Source of the DNA: Paenibacillus soyae
GTDB taxonomy: Bacteria > Bacillota > Bacilli > Paenibacillales > Paenibacillaceae
Assembly: GCF_024623455.1 (NCBI RefSeq)
Contig: NZ_JANIPJ010000020.1
Location: forward strand, 1-64,000
Direction of reading: 5' to 3'
Length of the DNA stretch: 64,000 nucleotides
The notes below the pieces were generated by a model that worked only from the letters and a program-made list of their open reading frames with translations, was not told the origin of the DNA and did not search any database. Every line of letters begins with the position of its first letter. Positions within the stretch are counted from its first letter, which is position 1. The position numbers and the translations under genes were made by a program. Below, one piece after another: positions 35,875 through 45,961 of this stretch.

Positions 35875-37401
35875 TCAAGCTTCCGACACGCTCGAACCTC
35901 TCTCGTACCGGAAATAATCGAAATCCGCATGACCGCCGGTTTCGGCAGTGGCGTATTGATACAAGCCGATGCGGTAGCCCATAAAATGATCGAGCGTATA
36001 CCTCATCTTGAGCGGTTCGCCGATCGCCGTCCACTCCGCGCCATCCAGCGAATAGTAGAAAAACGCAAGGTCGGCGCTGTCCTCGAAGTTAAAGCGAATC
36101 TTCAAATGGACGATGCTGCCGTCGAGTCGACACGTTTCCAACACCTTCTCCTCGCCGGCTCCTCCATTGACGCACATCGCGACATACCTCTCGCCGCCCT
36201 CCGTCACTCGGACCCCGACCGTACCGAACTGACTTTGAAGGGCAATAAGACCCGCATGATCGCCGGGCTTCATAGAGGTCGTGTCCAGCAAAATCTCCCC
36301 CGTACAAGCGGGTCCTTCCGTTCGCTGCGTCAGGGTATTGCGGGCCTGAAGGACGCTGCCTGCCAAGCTGCCGGTTCTGAGCCGCAGAAACCCGGGACGC
36401 TCCGTCACCGACCATAACCGGTTATCCGGATTGTGGTTCCACTGCCAGTTCAGCGCTAGCTTGTTATCCCCATAATCGAACTCGTCGCTGATGACGAGCG
36501 GCGGCGTCGGCGCCTCCGGCAAGTTAACCTCGAATTGCTCGGGCACTTTGCCGTCCACGCCGAATACCGGCCAGTCATCCTCCCAAGTTACCGGCACCAA
36601 ACACGGAATGCGGCCGACGGCGTCGTGGTCCTGGAACAGCATCGCGTACCAATCGCCGTTCGGCGTATCGAACAGTCCGCCTTGAGCGACCCCTTTATTG
36701 TGGTAGCCAAGGTCGTCATCGAGTACGATCTTCCGTTCATACGGACCCAACAGCTCCTTCGAACGGTAACAGATTTGCCTGCGGCGCTGATTCCCCGTGC
36801 GCGGCCACTCGATGAACAGCAAATAATAATAGCCGTTCAGCCGATAAGCATGACAGCCTTCGCAGCGCAGACCGATACCCTCCCGCTCCGTCTCGAACAG
36901 GAGCTGATTTATGCCTTCTGGTTTAATCTCGGACGCGTCGGCCGTAAGCTCCGTCAAGTAGATCCCGCCATTGCCCGAAAATACGAAAACTCGGCCCTCG
37001 TCGAACAGAAGTCCGGGGTCATGCCGCAAGCCGTCGATCACGGATCGCTCCCACGGTCCGTTCTCGATATCCTTCGTGCTGTACACGTAGAATTTCCGCG
37101 TGTCGTTGCTGGAGAAGCAGACATAGAACGTGTCGTTATGATGGCGCAGGCTTGCAGCCCAAGAGCCTTTCCCGTATATGCTGCGGCCATCCGTCAAGTT
37201 ATGGTCGTCATTATTCTCGAACGAATCGTATACGTAGCCGATGGTTTCCCAATGCTTCAAATCGGTTGACTTCATAATCGGACAGCCGGGCATCGAATGC
37301 ATGCTGGTGCTGACCATATAATAAGAGCTGCCGACACGAATCGGATCCACGTCGGGCACGTCCGCCCAGATGACCGGGTTCTTTATGATCGTTTTGTTCA
37401 T
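35875..37401 (-). CDS. Cytosolic GH43 beta-xylosidase/arabinofuranosidase
   Basis: I start at MNKTIIKNPVIWADV (37401), whose ATG overlaps the GH10 stop as ATGA, giving 508 residues without a signal peptide. An N-terminal five-bladed propeller (NPVIWADVPDVDPIRVGSSYYMVSTSMH, GIGLRCEGCHAYRLNGYYYLLF) is followed by an uninterrupted GH43 C2 sandwich (about 300-500: SDEFDYGDNKLALNWQWNHNPDNRLWSVTERPGFLRL). It is closely similar to the N-terminal part of the SLH enzyme downstream, indicating paralogy. Translational coupling to GH10 suggests joint intracellular breakdown of imported arabinoxylo-oligosaccharides. Confidence 0.88.
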   Translation of the reverse strand: MNKTIIKNPVIWADVPDVDPIRVGSSYYMVSTSMHSMPGCPIMKSTDLKHWETIGYVYDSFENNDDHNLTDGRSIYGKGSWAASLRHHNDTFYVCFSSNDTRKFYVYSTKDIENGPWERSVIDGLRHDPGLLFDEGRVFVFSGNGGIYLTELTADASEIKPEGINQLLFETEREGIGLRCEGCHAYRLNGYYYLLFIEWPRTGNQRRRQICYRSKELLGPYERKIVLDDDLGYHNKGVAQGGLFDTPNGDWYAMLFQDHDAVGRIPCLVPVTWEDDWPVFGVDGKVPEQFEVNLPEAPTPPLVISDEFDYGDNKLALNWQWNHNPDNRLWSVTERPGFLRLRTGSLAGSVLQARNTLTQRTEGPACTGEILLDTTSMKPGDHAGLIALQSQFGTVGVRVTEGGERYVAMCVNGGAGEEKVLETCRLDGSIVHLKIRFNFEDSADLAFFYYSLDGAEWTAIGEPLKMRYTLDHFMGYRIGLYQYATAETGGHADFDYFRYERGSSVSEA

Positions 37402-38411
37402 CGCGCAGCCTCTAGGACAGATTGGAACGAAGCCTTCGGCTGATGCTGCGCGTCGAAGAGGAACGGCCAATTCCTGCGCCCCCGCACCGGAAAATCATTC
37501 AGCCACGTATAGTCGTCCGCGGCTCCCCAGAAGGTGACGGAGGTGATATGCTCGCTGTATTCCTTGAACAGCTTGAAGAATGCTCCGTAACGCTCCGCCT
37601 GACGCTCCAGCATTTCCGTTGTCGGAGCCGCCAGATCGGTACGCCGATCTTCATGGGCGAAGACGGATACGTCCAGCTCCGTCATGTGCAGCTTAACGCC
37701 GAGACTCGCATAACGCTCGATCGCTTCGCGAATATGATCAAGCGTCGGATGCTCCAGCCCCCAATGCGCCTGCAATCCGATGCCGTGGATCGGCACATCG
37801 CGCTCCTTCAGCGATTTGACGAGCGAATAAATTTTGTCCCGCTTCGCCGGCACGGATTCATTGTAGTCGTTGTAGAACAACAAGGCGTCAGGATCGGCCT
37901 CGTGCGCGTATTCGAATGCTTTTGCGATAAAGTCTTCCCCTGCGATATCCAGCCACTTGGATGGCCTTAAGATCTCCTCCCCGCTGTCGGAAACCGCCTC
38001 GTTCACCACATCCCAGGCGTAAATGCTTCCCTTGTAGCGCCCGGCCACTTCACCGATGTGCGATTTCATTCTCGCAAGCAGCGTCTCGCGGTCGGCCGCG
38101 CCGCCGGAACGGTTCTCGAAAACCCAATTCGGCGTTTGATTATGCCAGACGAGCGTATGCCCCCTGACCGCCATGCCGTTCTCCTTCGCGAAAGCCATGA
38201 GCCGATCCGCGTCTTCGAAGGTGTAACGATCCTCCTCCGGATGAACGCTCACGAATTTCATCTCGTTCTCCGCCGTGAGGCTATTGAAATGACGCGTCAG
38301 CAGGTCCTTCTGCGTAACAAGCGTTCTGGGATTAACGGCAGCTCCAATCCGAAATTGATTCGCGAAAACCTCATGCAGCTTTGGTACTTCATTCGTGCGA
38401 TGTTCTGTCAT
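37398..38411 (-). CDS. Intracellular GH10 endo-1,4-beta-xylanase
   Basis: The 337-residue single-domain GH10 protein has the acid/base in WDVVNEAV (E138), the nucleophile in LHMTELDVS (E245), and the conserved TAENEMKF and GHTLVWHNQTP. It has no signal peptide or CBM, so it is expected to act in the cytoplasm on imported xylo-oligosaccharides, as XynA2 of Paenibacillus sp. JDR-2 does beside its aldouronate genes. GGAGG lies nine bases before the ATG. Its stop overlaps the start of the GH43 gene, forming a two-gene unit. A divergent SGNH esterase gene lies upstream. Confidence 0.92.
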   Translation of the reverse strand: MTEHRTNEVPKLHEVFANQFRIGAAVNPRTLVTQKDLLTRHFNSLTAENEMKFVSVHPEEDRYTFEDADRLMAFAKENGMAVRGHTLVWHNQTPNWVFENRSGGAADRETLLARMKSHIGEVAGRYKGSIYAWDVVNEAVSDSGEEILRPSKWLDIAGEDFIAKAFEYAHEADPDALLFYNDYNESVPAKRDKIYSLVKSLKERDVPIHGIGLQAHWGLEHPTLDHIREAIERYASLGVKLHMTELDVSVFAHEDRRTDLAAPTTEMLERQAERYGAFFKLFKEYSEHITSVTFWGAADDYTWLNDFPVRGRRNWPFLFDAQHQPKASFQSVLEAAR

Positions 38412-38621
38412 CTTCGTTCGCCTCCGTTTTATCGACTCTGTCTGGATCGCCGGACGGATTCCGGCCGTTCCCCCAAAGTGTAGTCCTTGCCTTCATGCCC
38501 GGCAACCCGTCGATCGGTGGAATGTGAAGATTTGCGAAGTAAAGTCCATGCTTTGACGGGTATTCCGCACCTTCTGTTTCTATTAAAATTAAGGATTATA
38601 TTCGTTGAGAGGAGCATTCCG

Positions 38622-39833
38622 ATGACCGAACTGCAGAGTCAATCCGAACAAATCATGCCGCGAACGAAGGCTTACCAAGAGATGATCGCAAGGTCGCTGC
38701 TGAGCAAAGGCAATAACAAAAGATTGAAGGCCGCTATCGAGAAAGCCAAGAGAGGCGAAGAGGTCACGCTAGCTTACATTGGCGGCTCCATCACTCATGG
38801 CGCGGGAGCCAATCCCCTCCCTTCCGGCTGCTACGCTTACCGATCGTATGCGGACTTCAAGACACGATTCGGCAGAAGCGGCGGTCCGATCCGTTTCATT
38901 AAAGCGGGCGTCGGCGGCACTCCCTCCGAGCTCGGCATGATTCGCTACGAGCGGGATGTGCTAAGGGACGGCGCGGTGCAGCCGGACATCGTCATCGTGG
39001 AATTCGCGGTCAACGACGCGGACGACGAGACGAACGGCGCGTGCTACGAAAGCCTTGTTCTGAAAGCGCTGTCCGCGCCGAATAAGCCTGCCGTCATCCT
39101 GCTGTTCAGCGTATTCGAAAGCGATTGGAATTTGCAGGACCGGCTCGCCCCTGTCGGCTCGCATTACGGCCTTCCCATGGTGAGCATTAAAGATGCGGTA
39201 ACGGAGCAATTTCGGATGACACCCGACGAAGGCGGCATCATTTCCAAGGAGCAATTTTTCGCCGATATCTATCATCCGACGAATGCGGGACATGCCATTA
39301 TGGCCGATTGCCTCGGTTGGCTGTTCGAGGAGACCGATCGATCCGACGAGAATCAAGAGGATATCACGCTCGATCTTCCGCCGGTTATCGGGAATGACTT
39401 CGTCGACGTTCGATTATTGGATCGGGCAAGCGATACGGAAATTGCCGCTATCGCGGAAGGAGGCTTCAGCCAGACCGACTTCGAGCTGCAAAATGCCGAG
39501 ATGGACGACGATTCGCACGGCACCCCTCAATTCCCCAACAATTGGATGCATACGGGCGATTCCGGCAGCGCCGGCTTCGCGATGACGATCCGCTGCAGGA
39601 GTCTGCTCCTCGTCTACAAAAACACGGGCAGCGACGAATACGGAAGCGCCGAAATACGGATCGACGGGAAGCTTGTGGGTACGGCGGATTCCCACGCCGT
39701 GAAGTGGACGCGCTGCCATGCCGTTCTCCTGCACCGGTCGGAGCAAACGGAAGAACATACGGTGGACATTCGGATGAAGGCCGGACACGAGGAGAAACGT
39801 TTTACGATCCTGGGATTCGGTTATGTGGAGTAA
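38622..39833 (+). CDS. SGNH/GDSL-family esterase, probable acetylxylan esterase
   Basis: MTELQSQ at 38622 follows GAGAGGAGC; the upstream frame is not needed. The 403-residue protein has an SGNH hydrolase domain with AYIGGSITHG (S56), VGGTPSE, VEFAVNDAD (N131) and DIYHPTNAGH (D215, H218). A C-terminal beta-rich domain (about 255-403) may bind carbohydrate. No signal peptide is present. Such two-domain SGNH enzymes include xylan deacetylases. It is divergent from GH10-GH43, placing deacetylation beside backbone cleavage in the cytoplasm. Confidence 0.8.
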   Translation: MTELQSQSEQIMPRTKAYQEMIARSLLSKGNNKRLKAAIEKAKRGEEVTLAYIGGSITHGAGANPLPSGCYAYRSYADFKTRFGRSGGPIRFIKAGVGGTPSELGMIRYERDVLRDGAVQPDIVIVEFAVNDADDETNGACYESLVLKALSAPNKPAVILLFSVFESDWNLQDRLAPVGSHYGLPMVSIKDAVTEQFRMTPDEGGIISKEQFFADIYHPTNAGHAIMADCLGWLFEETDRSDENQEDITLDLPPVIGNDFVDVRLLDRASDTEIAAIAEGGFSQTDFELQNAEMDDDSHGTPQFPNNWMHTGDSGSAGFAMTIRCRSLLLVYKNTGSDEYGSAEIRIDGKLVGTADSHAVKWTRCHAVLLHRSEQTEEHTVDIRMKAGHEEKRFTILGFGYVE

Positions 39834-39892
39834 TTGAAGTTTCAAGAAATAAGCTTCCTCATTCAGTTATGGCCTTCTGTATCCCCAGCACG

Positions 39893-39941
39893 AACAGCGA
39901 CAGTAAAGGACTTATTGTTCCCGTCCTTTACTGTCGCTGTT
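39893..39941. terminator. Bidirectional terminator with 19-bp perfect stem
   Basis: AACAGCGACAGTAAAGGAC is exactly complementary to the arm beginning GTCCTTTACTGTCGC, around an 11-base loop. It lies between the convergent SGNH (+) and GH95 (-) genes, so it probably ends both. On the + strand TTTC follows; no long T run is present. Confidence 0.75.
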
Positions 39942-39963
39942 TCAAATACGTAAGATTGTCCGA

Positions 39964-42264
39964 TCAATGACGAGCGGTCACCCTGTACGAATCCCCAGCA
40001 TTCGTCTCGAAGACCACCTCATCGCCTTCCCTAACCATCTCCACTTCCGTTCCCGCTTCCGCTGTTACCGACAGCAGCTGTCCTTCCGCGCGTATCCGGC
40101 AGTGCACTCCAACATGCGAACGAACCAACGCTTGCCGCAGCTCGCCGTCCGTCCACTCGATATCCACCTCGAAGCCGCCCCTCGCCCGCAAGCCCTTGAC
40201 GGAGCCGGTCGGCCAAGCCGAGGGCAGCGCGGGAAGCAGATCGATCACGTTATCGTGACTCTGCAGCAGCATCTCCGCGATGCCGGCCGTGCCGCCGAAG
40301 TTGCCGTCGATCTGGAACGGAGGATGATTATCCAGCAAATTCGGCAGCGTCGAATCGCTGAGCAACGCCGTGAAGTTGCCATAGGCTTCTTCGCCGTCGC
40401 GGAGCCGCGCCCACATGTTGACGATCCACGCCCGGCTCCAGCCGGTATGACCGCCGCCATGCGCGAGTCGTCTCGTCAGCGTAGTCCTTGCCGCCGCGGC
40501 CAGCTCGGGCGTGCTTCGCGGCGTAATGCCCGATCCCGGATGCAGCGCGAACAAGTGCGAGATATGCCGGTGGCCCGGCTCCGCTTCCTCGTAGTCCTCG
40601 ATCCACTCCTGCAGCTGGCCGTGCCGCCCGATCTTCGGCTGTGGAAGCCGCGATCTGGCTCCGTCCAGCCGCTCACGGAATGCTTCATCCCTCCCTAGCA
40701 GCTCCGAGGCTTCCATGCATGCGCCGAACAGATGGTCGAGAATTTGGCTGTCCATCGAAGGACCGGCGCACAGCGCCCCTGTCTCTCCGCCCGGCAGGCG
40801 GTACGTATTCTCCGGCGATACCGAAGGCGTCGTGACGAGCTCTCCGCTTGCCGTCTCCGTCAGGAAGTCCAAGAAGAACAGGGCCGACTCCTTCATCGTT
40901 TCATAAGCCTTGGCCAGAAACTCACGATCTTGCGTATAGGCATAGCGCTCCCACAGATGAAGGCATAGCCACGCCGCTCCCATCGGCCACACCGTAGACG
41001 GAATCCAAATATCCTGCGGCGCCGTATCGCCCCACAAGTCGGTATTGTGATGGGCGACGAATCCGCCGCAGCCGTACATTCGCTTCGCCGTCTCCCGCCC
41101 GTTCGGACGCATCCGCTCGATCAGGTCGAACAGAGGCTCATGGCATTCGGACAAGCCGCAGCTCTCCGCCGGCCAATAGTTCATTTGCGTATTAATGTTG
41201 ATTGTAAATTTCGAGTCCCACGGCGGCGTAAAATGTTCGTTCCAAATGCCCTGCAAGTTGGCGGGCAGCGATCCGGGGCGGCTGCTCGCGATGAGCAAGT
41301 AGCGGCCGAATTGGAAGTAGAGCGTCGCGAGGCCCGGATCTTCGGCTCCGTCCCGGAGCGCGGCAAGCCGCGCGTCCGTTGGCCGATCGGAGCAAGTCGC
41401 GTCCTTATCTCCCAAGGAGAGGGAGACGCGGCTGAACAAACGGCGGTAGTCCTCGACATGGTTCCCCCGCAGCTGCAAGTAACCACTCTCCCGTGCCGTC
41501 CGAATCGTCTCGCGGCAGGACGCTTCCGGATCCGCGTGCCGATAGGTCGTGCCTGCCGCGATGAGAATGACCGCTTCATCCGCTTGATCGACCATTAGAA
41601 ACTCTCCGATATTCGTGACCGATCCTTCTTTAGTCTGAACGCTGACCACTGAACAAACTTGAATACCATCCGCGCCGCCAATTCCGGTATTCATGACCAG
41701 CAATCCGTCCGACTCCGTCCGCAGCCGATCGAGAAACCGCTGTCCTCCTCGTGTGAAACGCAGACGGAATGAGACCGCGCCCTTTCGATCCGCCGCGATC
41801 CTAACGGCAATAACGCTATTCGGATAGCTAGCGACATGCTCCCGCTCATAGCGGATCCCTCTCCATGTATAGCCGACGGAACACGTAGCATTCTCCAGGT
41901 CAAGCTCGCGTCGATAATCGGATATTTCCGCTTCCCCATGGCCGAACTCCAGCTGCAGATCCCCCAGCGGCTCATAATGGCGCTGGCTCTCCGGCGAGCC
42001 GGACAAGGCCATGGCGGCCAGCCGCTGCGCCTCGGCCAGACGTCCCTCCTCAAGCAAACGCCGGATCTCGGGCAATTGTTCCATCGCGTTCGGATTGTTC
42101 CGGTCCATCGGTCCTCCGGACCACACCGAATCCTCGTTTAATTGAATGCGTTCCGAGGCGGTCCTCCCGAACAGCATGGCTCCCATTCGGCCGTTGCCGA
42201 TCGGCAGCGCCTCGTTCCAGTTGCCTGCCGGCTTGTCATACCATAGCTTCAACGCATCCGTCAT
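39964..42264 (-). CDS. GH95 alpha-L-fucosidase/alpha-L-galactosidase
   Basis: I choose [10 protein letters not shown] at 42264 because AAGGAG lies nine bases upstream, giving 766 residues without a signal peptide. GH95 features in order are an N-terminal beta-domain starting [27 protein letters not shown], and an (alpha/alpha)6 barrel with [47 protein letters not shown] and [11 protein letters not shown] (acid). A C-terminal beta-domain with [17 protein letters not shown] completes it. Family members release alpha-1,2-L-fucose or alpha-L-galactose. In a xylan cluster, galactose-containing side chains of complex glucuronoarabinoxylan or fucose of xyloglucan are plausible targets. Confidence 0.87.
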   Translation of the reverse strand: MTDALKLWYDKPAGNWNEALPIGNGRMGAMLFGRTASERIQLNEDSVWSGGPMDRNNPNAMEQLPEIRRLLEEGRLAEAQRLAAMALSGSPESQRHYEPLGDLQLEFGHGEAEISDYRRELDLENATCSVGYTWRGIRYEREHVASYPNSVIAVRIAADRKGAVSFRLRFTRGGQRFLDRLRTESDGLLVMNTGIGGADGIQVCSVVSVQTKEGSVTNIGEFLMVDQADEAVILIAAGTTYRHADPEASCRETIRTARESGYLQLRGNHVEDYRRLFSRVSLSLGDKDATCSDRPTDARLAALRDGAEDPGLATLYFQFGRYLLIASSRPGSLPANLQGIWNEHFTPPWDSKFTININTQMNYWPAESCGLSECHEPLFDLIERMRPNGRETAKRMYGCGGFVAHHNTDLWGDTAPQDIWIPSTVWPMGAAWLCLHLWERYAYTQDREFLAKAYETMKESALFFLDFLTETASGELVTTPSVSPENTYRLPGGETGALCAGPSMDSQILDHLFGACMEASELLGRDEAFRERLDGARSRLPQPKIGRHGQLQEWIEDYEEAEPGHRHISHLFALHPGSGITPRSTPELAAAARTTLTRRLAHGGGHTGWSRAWIVNMWARLRDGEEAYGNFTALLSDSTLPNLLDNHPPFQIDGNFGGTAGIAEMLLQSHDNVIDLLPALPSAWPTGSVKGLRARGGFEVDIEWTDGELRQALVRSHVGVHCRIRAEGQLLSVTAEAGTEVEMVREGDEVVFETNAGDSYRVTARH

Positions 42265-42291
42265 GGACACCATCTCCTTGGTCATTTCTCT

Positions 42292-44124
42292 TCATTCTCC
42301 CGCGTTCACCACGACGTCGATTGCGACCTTGGACAGTTCGGCCTTCAAATCTCTATCCCTAGTCAAGCCCAGCACCGGATATCCGTCCATGTCGAAATGC
42401 ACGCGCCGCAAGCCGGTGCCGCGAGGCGCCTTGACGCCAGGTCTAGCATGATACACATTCCAGATGAGTCCGTCGTCGTCCGTCACGTACGAATTATGGC
42501 CGGGACCGAATTCGCCCGGAACGCTTCGTGAAGTCAGAAGCGGATAATTGCTTTTGATCCAGCTCTCCGGATTTAATAGATCCGCGTCCGCGTCGGCTGT
42601 CAGCATGCCTACGACGTATGTGGCATCGACCGCCGCGCTGGCGAAGGTCAGAAACACCTTATTGTTTTGAATCAGCGCGAACGGACCTTCATCTACGAAG
42701 GTATGGTTGTTCGCCCAGCCGTAATCGGGCTTGGTCAAGAGGATCGGATCGCCGGCCAGCCTCCATGGCTCCTTCGGATCCAGCTTGGCCAAGTAGATCC
42801 ATGCTCCGAGATCGACCGGTACAAACTGCCTTTCCGACCATGCGGCATAATACTCCCCGTCTATTCGGAAAACGGTCATGTCGAGAGAAATAACCTTTCC
42901 GGCTTCGCAAAGCTCGGAACCGTCTCTTCTGACGACGCGCCGCGGCGCCGACCAATCGGCCGCGCATGTCGGATCGCCGCCTTTGCGCAGCTGCATGACA
43001 TGGCACTCCTCGAAGAAGAACTCGCCCGTCGTCGCCGCGTGGAAAATATAGAGCTCATCGTTGATGACGTGAATTTCAGGCGCCCACAAGAGCCCCTTGA
43101 TGTGTTCGTATGTCTTGGTGTCCAGAATGAGATGCTCCTCCGCCTCCACCAAGCCTGGAATCGTGTCCGATTCGCGCAAATAAAACGAATGATTGCCGTC
43201 CGCATCATTCGTTGCGATGAAATAATAGTTGCCGTTCCACTTCGCGATGTTGGGATCCGCGCGGTTGGCCGCAATCGGGAACTCATAGGCAGGTTGAACG
43301 ACCGTTCCCGCGACACGGTAGTTTCCCTTCCTGTTCCAATCCACAGCACCCAAGTCCCATTCTACGCTCTTGGCGGCAGACGTACCGTCGCTGTAGATGG
43401 CTGTCGCTTTCAAATTGTTCAGCTCCTCCGGGGATGACGCAACGACGCGTTCCGGCACTTCGATCGCGACATTCGTCGGCACCGTCAGCTTGTTTACGAG
43501 TCTATCGGCAAGTGTCCTCGGAACCTGAATGACGTTGCGCGGCTGGATGCCCTCGATATCCGCAGCTACAAGAGTCGGCACGCCGGGGAAATGCGAGCGT
43601 ACCGGCTCCGAAGCGCTCCCCAGAACTAACGGATCGGCAATCGTATTCCGATAGCCATCGCCGTTATCGTCGCACCATTGAATCACGTAATGACCACTCG
43701 CGGCATCATATTCGCAAGCTGCGTCATGCACGAACGCGTCGGTCTTCAAGTCGATAAGTCCAACTTCCCGATACTGCAGCAGATCGGAGGTCACGAAGAA
43801 TAGAATGGCCCCTTGACTCTGCTTATCAGGCTCGCCGTCAGCTTCCGTCCTGACCGCGACCACGCCGAATGAGCCATCCGCCATAGCGAACAGAAACGGC
43901 TTTTTCAGACTTTTTGCATGCATGGTGCCGTTCTCGTTATCCGTCGCTTTCGCGAATAATACGCCTGAATTGTGATTAAGCGCCTTATAAGCTGTCCCAT
44001 CCTCGCTATGCGCAAGATGCATGCTGTACGCCAGTCTCGCCGAATAGATCATATCCTCCTGCGGTTCCCTCGTATAACACAGCACATAGCCGGGTTCCTT
44101 GCCGAATTCGGATTTCATGGTCAT
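42292..44124 (-). CDS. GH43 protein with N-terminal propeller-like and Ig-like regions
   Basis: I choose the ATG at 44124 (MTMKSEFG), nine bases after GGAAGG, giving about 610 residues; a TTG at 44145 is less likely. An N-terminal region (about 1-200) resembles partial propeller blades, then a Big_4-like Ig module (about 215-290, VEWDLGAVDWNRKGNYRVAGTV). A GH43 propeller (about 295-600) has ANRADPNIAKWNGNYYFIATND (base), LLWAPEIHVINDELYIF and FVDEGPFALIQNNKVF (acid). No signal peptide is seen, which is unusual for an Ig-containing GH43. It is followed after 27 bases by GH95. The substrate is probably an arabinose- or xylose-containing side chain. Confidence 0.78.
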   Translation of the reverse strand: MTMKSEFGKEPGYVLCYTREPQEDMIYSARLAYSMHLAHSEDGTAYKALNHNSGVLFAKATDNENGTMHAKSLKKPFLFAMADGSFGVVAVRTEADGEPDKQSQGAILFFVTSDLLQYREVGLIDLKTDAFVHDAACEYDAASGHYVIQWCDDNGDGYRNTIADPLVLGSASEPVRSHFPGVPTLVAADIEGIQPRNVIQVPRTLADRLVNKLTVPTNVAIEVPERVVASSPEELNNLKATAIYSDGTSAAKSVEWDLGAVDWNRKGNYRVAGTVVQPAYEFPIAANRADPNIAKWNGNYYFIATNDADGNHSFYLRESDTIPGLVEAEEHLILDTKTYEHIKGLLWAPEIHVINDELYIFHAATTGEFFFEECHVMQLRKGGDPTCAADWSAPRRVVRRDGSELCEAGKVISLDMTVFRIDGEYYAAWSERQFVPVDLGAWIYLAKLDPKEPWRLAGDPILLTKPDYGWANNHTFVDEGPFALIQNNKVFLTFASAAVDATYVVGMLTADADADLLNPESWIKSNYPLLTSRSVPGEFGPGHNSYVTDDDGLIWNVYHARPGVKAPRGTGLRRVHFDMDGYPVLGLTRDRDLKAELSKVAIDVVVNAGE

Positions 44125-44235
44125 TCCCGCCCACCTTCCCGCCAATCATGACTTCGTTGCTTCCCCTAAGGGTAGCTTAGACCGGAAACCGAGGCTACCT
44201 GTCGGAAGCGATGAGAATACCCGTGAAACAATAGC

Positions 44236-44269
44236 AAAAAACGGCCTCTCGGGAAATCCCGATGCAGCC
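44236..44269 (-). terminator. Intrinsic terminator downstream of carboxylesterase
   Basis: On the minus strand TCGGGA and TCCCGA pair around TT, with outer GGC/GCC pairing, and six T residues follow (A run 44236-44241 on the + strand). It is the second hairpin between the carboxylesterase and the GH43-GH95 pair and implies that the pair has its own promoter. Confidence 0.7.
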
Positions 44270-44307
44270 TCCCCCGATTTTATTCATGCGAAGTGGCTAA
44301 CCCATAC

Positions 44308-44341
44308 AAAAGGAGCAGCTGCCGCGGCGGCGAACTGCTCC
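44308..44341 (-). terminator. Hairpin terminator directly after carboxylesterase
   Basis: GGAGCAG pairs with CTGCTCC, with an inner GC-rich GCCGCC/GGCGGC-type pairing, and TTTT follows on the minus strand. It starts eight bases after the carboxylesterase stop codon. Confidence 0.7.
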
Positions 44342-44348
44342 ATCATTG

Positions 44349-45890
44349 CTATCGTAGAAGGCTTTGCTCCTGCTTCTTAAAATACTGCTCCAAGAGAAAC
44401 CGCATCATCTCTCCCGGCTGTTCTCTGGAAAATTCGGCCCGGTCAGCAAACAGCATTCCATACGGCGCCTCGGGCGTGCACGGGTCCCATCGCGGCAGCT
44501 CCTCCCCTGTGGAATCCAGTCCGTTCGGGTCACCCGTACGGATGAAGTTGGCCCAGTAATTGCACATCTGACGCGCCAAATCGTAATGCTTGCCCACGAA
44601 TGGTCTCCAACACTTGGCAAGCGTTTCGAAGAAAAACCATAGATCCACCGAGTGGAAGGTGCCGGGATGATCCCAGCCTGGTATCTCGGCATCGAACTGA
44701 TAGTAATATAGGGGCACATCGGCTTCGGAATCCGCGCCTGCTTGCACGGCAATGCGAATCGCGTATTCGATGCCGCTTACCGACGCTTTCTTCTTAGCTT
44801 CCTCTATGCTGCCGGACTCCGCGCTGCACAGCTCCAGATAGGCACCGGCGTCCTCGCCGAACAGATTCACGGCCATCCTCTTGAGCTCGTCGAGCGAATC
44901 GACATTCGGAGTGCTGAAGAACTCGGAGGACGTATGGCCGAACATAACAGGCACGTTCCAGCACTTACGCTGCAGAAATAACTCAAACGGAACGCCCACG
45001 TTAAACTTCCCATCCTCGACGGTACCCCAGAATCCTCTATACTCCACCGCCTTATCCCGGAGATAGACCGCATCGAGCTGCCTAGCTTCCTCAAGAGAGG
45101 AGACGCCGAGATATTCGAAAAAGGTAACGCCCTCCTGTTCGGCATCTCCTAATCGGCTCCAAAACTTCGGCATCCCGGGATCCGGGTATAGCTTCGTGAA
45201 GATACCGCTTTGCACGATCGCCTTTTGAAATAAGCCTTCATTCTGAGGGGACGCGAGCTGACTCATGACGCTCCCGCCTCCGGCCGACTGCCCGCCGATC
45301 GTCATATTGTTCGGATCGCCGCCGAACGCGGCTATATTGCGCTTCACCCATCTGGTTGCCGCCTGTTGGTCAAGATGACCGAAGTTAGCGGGGGCTTCCG
45401 GCGCTTCCGCCGTAATCTCCGGATGGCATAGGAACCCGAATACGTTCAGGCGATAGTTAATCGTAACGACAACGATACCTCGCCGCGCGATCCGTTCGCC
45501 GTCAAACTCCATCTCGGCCGTATGACCGACTTGCAGTCCTCCGCCGAAGTACCATACGTAGACCGGCAGGTTCTCGCCAACATGCTTGGCTGGCGTCCAG
45601 ATATTCAAGTATAAGCAATCCTCGTCCATGGCAATATCGGGCTCGACGGCCCATTCCCTGGTATAGATGTTGTTGTCGTCCAGCTCTTGTCTCACCTGCA
45701 TGGAGATCGGCGCGAATTCATGCGCTTTCAGCACGCCCTCCCAGTCTTTCGCCGGCTGCGGGGCACGCCATCTGTTTTCCCCAACCGGCGGCGCGGCGAA
45801 TGGTATTCCCTTGTAGCTGGTAATTCGGGGATCGGCTGCCGGCAGCCCCTGAACGATTCCGTTCTCCACCTTTGTTACCCTAAGCATCAT
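44349..45890 (-). CDS. Type-B carboxylesterase
   Basis: MMLRVTKVENG at 45890 is preceded by AAGGAGG at six bases and gives 513 residues; there is no signal peptide. Carboxylesterase type-B features are YKGIPFAAPPVGENRW, EDCLYLNIWTP, the oxyanion motif WYFGGG and the elbow GGQSAGGGS (S202). A late histidine falls in HPGTFHSVDLWFFFE. Such enzymes hydrolyse esters of carboxylic acids; here removal of acetyl, feruloyl or coumaroyl groups from imported arabinoxylan oligosaccharides is plausible. It lies 71 bases downstream of the response regulator and is followed by two terminators. Confidence 0.85.
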   Translation of the reverse strand: MMLRVTKVENGIVQGLPAADPRITSYKGIPFAAPPVGENRWRAPQPAKDWEGVLKAHEFAPISMQVRQELDDNNIYTREWAVEPDIAMDEDCLYLNIWTPAKHVGENLPVYVWYFGGGLQVGHTAEMEFDGERIARRGIVVVTINYRLNVFGFLCHPEITAEAPEAPANFGHLDQQAATRWVKRNIAAFGGDPNNMTIGGQSAGGGSVMSQLASPQNEGLFQKAIVQSGIFTKLYPDPGMPKFWSRLGDAEQEGVTFFEYLGVSSLEEARQLDAVYLRDKAVEYRGFWGTVEDGKFNVGVPFELFLQRKCWNVPVMFGHTSSEFFSTPNVDSLDELKRMAVNLFGEDAGAYLELCSAESGSIEEAKKKASVSGIEYAIRIAVQAGADSEADVPLYYYQFDAEIPGWDHPGTFHSVDLWFFFETLAKCWRPFVGKHYDLARQMCNYWANFIRTGDPNGLDSTGEELPRWDPCTPEAPYGMLFADRAEFSREQPGEMMRFLLEQYFKKQEQSLLR

Positions 45891-45961
45891 GTATGGCCTC
45901 CTTATTTTCATACTAGAACGGATCCAACTTTTCCTCACATTCCAATGGTTTCATTCGCCTT

